In this document: positions 1-4,319 of the stretch, one piece after another | Numbering within the stretch: position 1 is the first letter of the stretch | Layout of the letters: every line of letters begins with the position of its first letter | Origin: Candidatus Solibacter sp. | GTDB lineage: Bacteria; Acidobacteriota; Terriglobia; Bryobacterales; Bryobacteraceae | Length of the DNA stretch: 7,250 nucleotides | Assembly: GCA_017883345.1 (NCBI GenBank) | Contig: JADGNT010000242.1 | Coordinates: forward strand, 1 to 7,250 | Direction of reading: 5' to 3' | Translations under genes and position numbers: made by a program | The notes under the pieces: generated by a model | The model's database searches: none | What the model was told of the DNA's origin: nothing | The model's input: the letters and a program-made list of their open reading frames with translations, nothing else

Positions 1-620
1 TGAATTTTCGCGGTTCTGAGATTCACCAGCGCGGACTGCAAATCGGTTTCGAACTGGACGCGCTGCAGTTCCAGGCGGTCCAGATCGACCTGCGCAATAT
101 CGCCCGCTTTGTAGCGCTCACTGCTGACCCCCAGCAGGCGGTCGTAATACGCGAGGTTCTCGGTGGCCAGCGCCACCACCGATTTTTGCTGCAGCGCCTG
201 CACGAACGCATTGCGGAGGCTGAACAGAAGAGTTCTCTCCTGGTCCGCCAATTGAGATTCCGCGACCGCCGTGCCCTTCTGCGCACTCTCCAGCCGCAAC
301 TCCCGCTTGCCGCCCCGCTCGTGGAGATAGCTGGCCGAGACCAACGGCAGGGTGCTCCCAAACGGGCGATAGGGGTTGCCGTTGAAGGGGGCGATCTGAT
401 CGAACGTCGTCGTCATGTCCGGATTGGGACGCAGATAGGCGGTGGTTTCCTGCGCTTTCGCCTCGTCGATGCCGGTGCGGCCGGCGAGCAGAGTTGGATT
501 CGTGGCTTCGAACTGGTCCCTAACCTGTTGCCAGGTCAGGGTCTTCTGCGCGAACGCCCCCACCGGCACGGTGCCGGCAATCGCGGCGACAATCCACACG
601 CACCGCGTCAGGCGCTGCAT
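1..620 (-). CDS. TolC/CzcC-type outer membrane efflux protein, N-terminal part
   Basis: Outer-membrane channel subunit of a tripartite efflux system; such proteins form a trimeric barrel and periplasmic tunnel and are fed by an RND or similar inner-membrane pump. About 206 residues are visible before the window edge; full family members are usually 400-500 aa. The start ATG at 620 follows a good Shine-Dalgarno sequence (CGGAGG, 4 nt spacing). Residues 1-24 look like a signal peptide: R3/R6, hydrophobic stretch 8-19, AFA before Q25. The mature part begins LTWQQVRDQFEATNPTLLAG, the usual opening of the first TolC helix. The HERGGKRELRLESA segment (about 100-113) is typical of the CzcC/CusC metal-efflux branch, and a long helical region follows (ERYKAGDIAQVDLDRLELQR). 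It is transcribed away from the sensor kinase at 771. No pump or adaptor gene is visible, so the substrate cannot be assigned; divalent metal is a guess from the CzcC-like motif. Confidence 0.88.
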   Translation of the reverse strand, partial: MQRLTRCVWIVAAIAGTVPVGAFAQKTLTWQQVRDQFEATNPTLLAGRTGIDEAKAQETTAYLRPNPDMTTTFDQIAPFNGNPYRPFGSTLPLVSASYLHERGGKRELRLESAQKGTAVAESQLADQERTLLFSLRNAFVQALQQKSVVALATENLAYYDRLLGVSSERYKAGDIAQVDLDRLELQRVQFETDLQSALVNLRTAKI

Positions 621-634
621 TTGACCTCCGGCAT
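608..634 (-). other. Possible 8-codon upstream ORF overlapping the efflux gene start
   Basis: An ATG at 634 follows a strong purine tract (GAGAAGAGGAG, 4 nt spacing). It opens a frame MPEVKCSA that stops at 608-610, just inside the efflux gene and out of frame with it. The efflux ATG (618-620) lies inside this mini-ORF, and the efflux gene's own Shine-Dalgarno sequence is within its codons. This arrangement could couple translation of the two frames. It could also be chance, because short ORFs are common in purine-rich leaders. Confidence 0.25.
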
Positions 635-678
635 GGCACTCCTCTTCTCAAATCTATCCGCTTCCGGCTGCGAGCAGC

Positions 679-715
679 GCCTATCTTTTGGCACAAGTCA
701 GCCTATCTTTTGGCA
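679..715. repeat. Two identical 15-bp direct repeats, probable regulator sites
   Basis: GCCTATCTTTTGGCA occurs at 679-693 and again, with no mismatch, at 701-715. The start-to-start distance is 22 bp, about two helical turns, so both copies face the same side of the DNA. They lie between the divergent efflux gene and the sensor kinase. Relative to the predicted kinase start site (about 758) their centres are near -72 and -50, typical of activator positions. The NarL-type regulator encoded just downstream is an obvious candidate binder, but this is inference. Confidence 0.6.
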
Positions 716-721
716 GAGGCC

Positions 722-760
722 TTGGCCCGCGACGCCGATTGACCCTAGAATCTAGTAGGG
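722..760 (+). promoter_or_regulatory. Likely sigma70-type promoter with palindromic operator for the HK-RR operon
   Basis: A -10-like TAGAAT (746-751, 5/6 to TATAAT) is preceded at 18 bp by TTGGCC (722-727, 4/6 to TTGACA). The -10 box lies inside a perfect palindrome, CTAGA-A-TCTAG (745-755), itself overlapped by CCCTA/TAGGG arms (743-747 and 756-760). Transcription would start near 758, about 13 nt before the kinase ATG. The TAGGGG at 756-761 could serve as a modest ribosome-binding site. A repressor bound to the palindrome would block the -10 region. Confidence 0.45.
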
Positions 761-770
761 GCATCGTCGA

Positions 771-2207
771 ATGGCATTCCGTCGCATGGAAGGAACCCCG
801 CGAGTGGCGCTTGCGGGCCTTTTGATCGTTGTCATCGCCGTGATCGATTGGCGGGTAGACCTCAACTTCGCTTTTGCGTTCCTCTACCTCTTGCCTATTC
901 TCCTGGCTGGTACGGTCCTGTCGCGGGGGCAGGTCGTACTCACGGCGCTCCTGTGCACGGTTCTCTCCGATTTCTTCGATCCTTTCCCTTTTGCGCTCGC
1001 GACCTCCCTCCCACAGGACATTCTGGTCTTTGCGGCCTTGGCTGGTTGCGGTCTGTTCTCATGCGAGGTGACAAAGCGCAGCCGGCGAGAGGCCGAAGAC
1101 CGCCACCGGGTCGAGTTGGAGGTGACCGCCCGGCGCGAAGCGGAAGAGCAACTCGAATTCCTGATTGAGAGCAGTCCCGCGGCAATTCTGACGATGGGCG
1201 CGGACTTCCTGATTCTGCGGGCGAATCCGGCGGCGTACCGGCTATTAGGACTGGGGCAGGGAGAACTTCCCGGGAGATCGATCCGCCAATACATCCCGGC
1301 CCTGGGGCGCGTGTCTCCGTCGGAGCCGCGCCAAACCTTCCGCACCGAAATGCAATGCCGCGGCGAGCGGGGAAACGGAGAAGTCTTCCTGGCCAACGTG
1401 TTCTTCTCCACGTACAGTACGGCATTAGGGCCGAGGCTGGCCGCAATGGTGGTAGATGCCTCGGAGGACTTGCGAGACCGCGAAGAGTCGAATCTGGAGC
1501 AACTGCTGGCCGGCTCGCGAATTCTGGTAGCAGCGGTCTCGCATGAAGTCCGCAACGTTTGCGGCGCGATCACGATCATGCACGAAAACCTGGTTCGCAG
1601 TGGAGTACTGAGAGGTAATCAGGATTTCGAGGCGCTCGGCTCTCTGGTTGAAACCCTCAACCGGATTGCCTCCATGGAACTGACGCAAAGCTCGAGCAAG
1701 TCCCAGACCGGTGTGATCGACCTGTCCGAAGCGCTGGACGATCTTCGAATCGTACTCGAACCTTGTTGCCACGAAGCGGACATTGCCGTGCACTGGGATA
1801 TCGCTAAGGAACTCCCTCCTGTCTGGGCCGACCGCCATAGGCTATTGCAGGTTCTGTTGAACCTTACGCAGAATAGTGAGCGAGCCCTGCGGGATGCGGA
1901 CGTAAAGCGAATCGACGTTTCGGCATCCGTGGGAAAAGGCGTCGTATCGGTCAGAGTCACGGATACGGGGCCGGGGATCGGCTCGATCCCAAAGCTCTTT
2001 CAGCCGTTCCAGCAGGGCGCCGAATCAACCGGTCTGGGATTATATATATCGCGCGCTTTTGTACGGTCGTTCCGCGGCGAGCTCAGGCACGACCCGTCGA
2101 TGCCAGGGTGTTCCTTTGTCATCGAACTGGCCATGGCCGGTTCCGGCGAATTGCAGCAGGAACGGATAGGCGGGAATGGAACGAATACGGCTGTTGTTGG
2201 TCGATGA
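771..2207 (+). CDS. Membrane-bound PAS sensor histidine kinase
   Basis: Inner-membrane kinase, 478 aa, that should autophosphorylate and pass phosphate to the response regulator encoded next. Visible parts: about four hydrophobic segments (roughly residues 11-26, 33-50, 54-68, 83-98) with an FLYLLPILLAG motif; a charged coiled-coil linker (99-127); a PAS domain beginning FLIESSPAAIL (about 129-240); a HisKA dimerisation helix with phospho-acceptor H258 in SHEVRNVCGAI; and an ATPase domain with N-box N368 (LLNLTQNSERAL), D398 of DTGPGIG, and GLGL at 421-424. All catalytic residues appear intact. Unusually, the H-box lacks the proline normally found after HExRN (RNV instead of RNP). The ATG at 771 was chosen as the first in frame; an in-frame ATG at 786 is a possible alternative. 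The last 32 nt overlap the regulator gene, which implies translational coupling. The stimulus is unknown. The PAS domain has no recognisable haem motif. Confidence 0.92.
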   Translation: MAFRRMEGTPRVALAGLLIVVIAVIDWRVDLNFAFAFLYLLPILLAGTVLSRGQVVLTALLCTVLSDFFDPFPFALATSLPQDILVFAALAGCGLFSCEVTKRSRREAEDRHRVELEVTARREAEEQLEFLIESSPAAILTMGADFLILRANPAAYRLLGLGQGELPGRSIRQYIPALGRVSPSEPRQTFRTEMQCRGERGNGEVFLANVFFSTYSTALGPRLAAMVVDASEDLRDREESNLEQLLAGSRILVAAVSHEVRNVCGAITIMHENLVRSGVLRGNQDFEALGSLVETLNRIASMELTQSSSKSQTGVIDLSEALDDLRIVLEPCCHEADIAVHWDIAKELPPVWADRHRLLQVLLNLTQNSERALRDADVKRIDVSASVGKGVVSVRVTDTGPGIGSIPKLFQPFQQGAESTGLGLYISRAFVRSFRGELRHDPSMPGCSFVIELAMAGSGELQQERIGGNGTNTAVVGR

Positions 2208-2820
2208 CCACATTCTGTTTCGAGACGGACTGAGCCGGCTTTTAGCGTTGGAGCCGGACTTGGAAGTAGTAACGTGCTGCGGGACAACTGCCGAAGCTCT
2301 CGATACAGTGGGCCGTGAGCCGGTCGATATGGTTCTCCTGGATTACGATCTCGGCGAGGATCACGGGAGTCACTTCCTATCCTCAGCTCGTCGCGCCGGC
2401 TATTTAGGAAAGGTCTTGATGGTCACGGCCGGAATGACGGCCAAGGAATCGTCGACCGCGCTGCGTCTCGGAGCGTCGGGCATCTTCCTCAAACACAATT
2501 CTCCGGGCACGCTTGCCAAAGCCGTCCGGCTGATTATGGGTGGAGAGATTTGGGTCGATCCCAAAGTGATTCAACTCATGGCCGATCGGGTTGACCAACG
2601 GGAGGATGAGAGAGTCAGCCCCCTGTTGACGGAGCGCGAGCAGCAAGTCCTCCGAGGCATATTCGAGGGCCTCAGCAATAAGGAAATTGGCGCCCAACTC
2701 GGGGTTACGGATGGCGCAGTCAAGGCGACACTGCAGCAGTTGTTTCAAAAGACGGGGGTCCGAACACGCAGCCAACTGGTCAGGATCGCGCTGGAAGGCT
2801 CGCTCGGGCCGCAGCGGTGA
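2176..2820 (+). CDS. NarL/FixJ-family response regulator (REC + LuxR HTH)
   Basis: Cytoplasmic transcription factor, 214 aa, the normal size for the family. The receiver domain (about 1-122) has the acidic pair D10/D11, phospho-acceptor D56 in VLLDYDLG, the switch T84 in VMVTAGM and K106 in IFLKHN. After a linker, a LuxR-type helix-turn-helix spans about 148-205 (LTEREQQVLRGIFEGLSNKEIGAQLGVTDGAVKATL, split by the turn after IGAQLGV). Its ATG lies 32 nt inside the kinase gene, preceded by a purine-rich stretch (AGGCGGGA), so the two are almost certainly co-translated and cognate. Pairing a HisKA-type kinase with a LuxR-type regulator is like FixL/FixJ; most NarL-type regulators pair with HisKA_3 kinases. 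Targets are unknown; the 15-bp repeats upstream of the kinase gene are the best local candidates. Confidence 0.93.
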   Translation: MERIRLLLVDDHILFRDGLSRLLALEPDLEVVTCCGTTAEALDTVGREPVDMVLLDYDLGEDHGSHFLSSARRAGYLGKVLMVTAGMTAKESSTALRLGASGIFLKHNSPGTLAKAVRLIMGGEIWVDPKVIQLMADRVDQREDERVSPLLTEREQQVLRGIFEGLSNKEIGAQLGVTDGAVKATLQQLFQKTGVRTRSQLVRIALEGSLGPQR

Positions 2821-2894
2821 TGGGAGGGACGAAAGCGACTCCGGCGTGAAGTGTCTTCATGCCGGCGGATTTCGTCGTTCAAGCCATCGAACAT
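2745..2894 (-). CDS. Small ORF of unknown function, possibly a truncated gene remnant
   Basis: A 49-codon frame starts MFDGLNDEIRRHEDTSRR. Its ATG (2894) has the best Shine-Dalgarno sequence seen in the window: AAGGAGG, 6 nt before the start. It begins 22 nt after the stop of the upstream DUF302 gene, as an operon member would. The first ~25 codons lie in intergenic DNA. The remaining ~25 codons run antisense through the 3' end of the response regulator gene (2745-2820) and through its terminator hairpin, and have an unconvincing Ser/Arg-rich composition. I do not recognise the protein. Either it is a very small real peptide, or the 5' end of a once longer gene whose remainder was replaced when the HK-RR pair arrived. 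The start signal is solid; the C-terminal half is doubtful. Confidence 0.35.
   Translation of the reverse strand: MFDGLNDEIRRHEDTSRRSRFRPSHHRCGPSEPSSAILTSWLRVRTPVF
2828..2876 (+). terminator. Two-tier hairpin after the response regulator
   Basis: Eight nt after the regulator stop, GACGAAA (2828-2834) pairs perfectly with TTTCGTC (2870-2876). Inside it, CCGGCGTGAAG (2841-2851) pairs with CTTCATGCCGG (2855-2865) across a 3-nt loop, with one G-U wobble. There is no clear T-tract after it, so it may act as a weak or factor-assisted terminator. Its position between convergent transcripts fits that role. Confidence 0.5.
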
Positions 2895-2916
2895 GTGCGA
2901 CCTCCTTGAAGTGAGT

Positions 2917-3324
2917 TCATCTTTCACCTGCCACCAGGGACTCGAGCGCCCGCGCGACGCGAGCTTCCAGCCGTTCGAGCGGTTCGGCCGCGCCGGCAGG
3001 CAGCCTGGCATCGAAGACGCCCGACGGCTTGACGGTGGAGACATGGGTTCGGACACCGTCGGAAGCCAGCAGCACATGCAACGGGAAATAGACCCCGGCC
3101 GCGCGGTCCAAAGCCAAACCTTCAAACACCAGAAGAGGACAATCCACCAGCAAAACCCGGCATCGCGCCGGCCGCTTGCGGGATTCTCCGGGCCAGGTGG
3201 CAGGCATGTCCATCTCGCCCGCGATCTCCAGATCGCTGGCATTCAACGCTGCGCGAACCAGCTTCAGAGCCTTGTCAAACCGCTCTTCGATGGCGTATGT
3301 GTGCCCGGCTGCTACGGCGTTCAT
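2917..3324 (-). CDS. DUF302-family protein (copy 1)
   Basis: 135-aa soluble-looking protein with no signal peptide or membrane segment. It matches the DUF302 pattern: an N-terminal helix with FDKALKLVRAAL (about 16-27), then IAGEMDM, the strand RVLLVDCPLLVFEG (about 56-69), and YFPLHVLLASDG leading to VSTVKPS (about 79-101). The biochemical role of DUF302 is not established. The ATG at 3324 is supported by AAGGGA 4 nt upstream and by alignment with the paralogue at 3767-4183, where the N-termini match without gaps (Thr-Tyr at 9-10 in both). A sigma54-type promoter (3348-3363) lies directly upstream, so expression probably depends on an NtrC-family activator such as the one encoded at 4320-5711. 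The small ORF at 2894 follows in the same direction. Confidence 0.8.
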   Translation of the reverse strand: MNAVAAGHTYAIEERFDKALKLVRAALNASDLEIAGEMDMPATWPGESRKRPARCRVLLVDCPLLVFEGLALDRAAGVYFPLHVLLASDGVRTHVSTVKPSGVFDARLPAGAAEPLERLEARVARALESLVAGER

Positions 3325-3347
3325 GGGGTCCCTTCGAATGTTGATAG

Positions 3348-3363
3348 CGCAAGTTTGGGGCCA
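3348..3363 (-). promoter_or_regulatory. Sigma54 (-24/-12) promoter upstream of DUF302 copy 1
   Basis: The minus strand reads TGGCCCCAAACTTGCG from 3363 to 3348, against the consensus TGGCACG-N4-TTGC(A/T). The invariant GG and GC are correctly spaced. The expected transcription start is near 3337, leaving a 12-13 nt leader that holds the ribosome-binding site before the ATG at 3324. Confidence 0.68.
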
Positions 3364-3409
3364 CTTCTATTTGCTCGAAGGTCTGAACAGGTTCTCTTGA
3401 GCCTCAATT

Positions 3410-3517
3410 CGTAGAGTCGGCTTTCAGCCGGCCATGCCCGCTTTCTAGCGGGCAATCCAGACCGGCAGAAACCTCGGCACGAATGCCGAGGTGGCCGCCT
3501 GGAAAGGCGACTCTACG
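3410..3517. repeat. 108-bp palindromic multi-hairpin element (REP/MITE-like)
   Basis: Perfect 10-bp terminal inverted repeats (CGTAGAGTCG at 3410-3419, complement at 3508-3517) enclose further imperfect pairing to about 3434/3492. Two perfect internal hairpins lie inside: GCCCGC-TTTCTA-GCGGGC (3436-3453) and CCTCGGCA-CGAA-TGCCGAGG (3472-3491). The arms can also fold locally as CGGC-TTTCA-GCCG (3418-3430) and CGCC-TGGAAA-GGCG (3496-3509). It sits between the PGPGW gene and the DUF302 copy 1 promoter and has no coding potential. It resembles dispersed palindromic elements of bacterial genomes; whether it recurs elsewhere cannot be seen here. It may also terminate the upstream operon. Confidence 0.7.
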
Positions 3518-3557
3518 GAGCCGCTGACGTGGCGAACTTTATCATTCGGTCGAAGTA

Positions 3558-3761
3558 CTATTTCGCCCGCAGGCGCCGCCATTTGCGCTTGGCCCAATCG
3601 AGACAGCGTTTCGCCCAGGTGAAATGGTCACTGAGCAGGACCAGCCCGACCAGCATGAGCGGAATGCCGGGACCGGGCACCAACGGCAGCGCCAGGATGG
3701 CTCCCACCAGCAAAGCCAGGAAGCCGGCGCAGATCCGCAGATGTTTGCGCACGACGGCCAT
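3558..3761 (-). CDS. PGPGW-family small transmembrane protein
   Basis: 67-aa protein with two hydrophobic stretches (about residues 12-25 and 33-44) separated by the family signature LVPGPGIPLML (about 27-37), and a strongly basic C-terminus (WAKRKWRRLRAK). This fits the 'putative transmembrane protein PGPGW' family, small inner-membrane proteins of unknown function; here the W after PGPG is I. By the positive-inside rule the basic tail should be cytoplasmic. Its ATG (3761) comes 5 nt after the stop of DUF302 copy 2, so the two are almost certainly one transcript, driven by the sigma54-type promoter at 4200-4215. No separate strong ribosome-binding site is visible, consistent with translational coupling. 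The palindromic element downstream may end the transcript. Confidence 0.75.
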   Translation of the reverse strand: MAVVRKHLRICAGFLALLVGAILALPLVPGPGIPLMLVGLVLLSDHFTWAKRCLDWAKRKWRRLRAK

Positions 3762-3766
3762 ACGGG

Positions 3767-4183
3767 TCAGGCCCGGAGAACGGCGCGCATGCCGATCTTC
3801 TCGATGGCCTGCGAAAGCTGGGCGCGAAACCGCCCCAGCAGAGCCATCGCGGAGGCGTCCGGCAGGCCGTCATGCGGCGGCGGGATCCTCATTACATGAA
3901 TCTCCGTCTGTGAACCGTGGGCGGAGACCACGATATGAAGGGGCGCGAGGGCGGCGGCCCCGGGATGTCCGGAGGGCCCATGGAGCACGGGCGTCGCAGG
4001 ACCGGCGAACAGAACCAGACAAGGCGGCGTATCGACCAAGAGCCTGCGTTGCAAGTGCCCGGAGAGATCCAGTTCGCCGGTAATCTTAAGGCCGGCCTCG
4101 GCCAGCACGCGGCGCAGCGATGTCACGGCCTCATCGAAGGGCTCCGGGATGGAATAGGTGGTGGTTGCGGGCTCGTCAGCCAT
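3767..4183 (-). CDS. DUF302-family protein (copy 2)
   Basis: 138-aa soluble-looking paralogue of the protein at 2917-3324. Shared landmarks: TTYSIPEPFDEAV (residues 8-20) against HTYAIEERFDKAL; LKITGELDL against LEIAGEMDM; RRLLVDTPPCLVLFAG against RVLLVDCPLLVFEG; and APLHIVVSAHG against FPLHVLLASDG. The frame can be extended to a TTG at 4228, but that codon sits in the loop of a perfect hairpin and upstream of the predicted promoter. The ATG at 4183 gives an N-terminus that aligns without gaps with copy 1, so it was chosen. No Shine-Dalgarno sequence precedes this ATG. With the predicted start of transcription near 4189 the mRNA would be almost leaderless. It is co-transcribed with the PGPGW gene. 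Function unknown. Confidence 0.75.
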   Translation of the reverse strand: MADEPATTTYSIPEPFDEAVTSLRRVLAEAGLKITGELDLSGHLQRRLLVDTPPCLVLFAGPATPVLHGPSGHPGAAALAPLHIVVSAHGSQTEIHVMRIPPPHDGLPDASAMALLGRFRAQLSQAIEKIGMRAVLRA

Positions 4184-4199
4184 ATTCAAAGGGGACAGG

Positions 4200-4215
4200 A
4201 GCAAGTTCGGGTCCA
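4200..4215 (-). promoter_or_regulatory. Sigma54 (-24/-12) promoter upstream of DUF302 copy 2
   Basis: The minus strand reads TGGACCCGAACTTGCT from 4215 to 4200, with GG and GC at the exact sigma54 spacing and a consensus -12 element TTGCT. The -24 element matches TGG but then diverges from CACG. Predicted transcription start is about 4189, only ~6 nt before the ATG at 4183. Confidence 0.62.
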
Positions 4216-4216
4216 C

Positions 4217-4240
4217 TCGCGGCTCCAATCAGAGCCGCGA
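4217..4240. repeat. Perfect 9-bp inverted repeat next to the sigma54 promoter
   Basis: TCGCGGCTC (4217-4225) and GAGCCGCGA (4232-4240) are perfect inverted arms around a 6-nt loop. The element lies ~80 nt downstream of the NtrC-family gene stop and 1 bp upstream of the -24 box of DUF302 copy 2. It lacks a T-tract on either strand. It could terminate the kinase/NtrC transcript or be a protein-binding site. Confidence 0.55.
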
Positions 4241-4319
4241 CCGGGGTACCCTCTGGGTCGGGAGCGGAAACGGTGCGGCTGTCCGGTTTGGGAGAACTTC
4301 CGGCCGGTACTGTACGCTT

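Noticed and set aside
711..726. Sigma54-like TGGCAGAGGCCTTGGC upstream of the first kinase
   Set aside because: The -12 element reads TTGG instead of TTGC, losing the invariant C, and a sigma70-type TAGAAT box lies downstream. TGGCAC in the first repeat (690-694) has its GC one base too close.
2851..3414. 187-codon plus-strand open frame
   Set aside because: Antisense to DUF302 copy 1 (2917-3324), which has a recognisable domain, ribosome-binding site and promoter; the plus-strand product has no family resemblance.
3410..3517. CRISPR array or tRNA-like gene
   Set aside because: There is a single palindromic unit with no direct repeats and spacers. The branched fold lacks tRNA landmarks such as a TTCGA T-loop and a seven-base anticodon loop in the right place.
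4184..4228. TTG start at 4228 for DUF302 copy 2
   Set aside because: The TTG lies in the loop of a perfect hairpin, has no ribosome-binding site, is upstream of the predicted promoter, and would add 15 residues absent from the paralogue.
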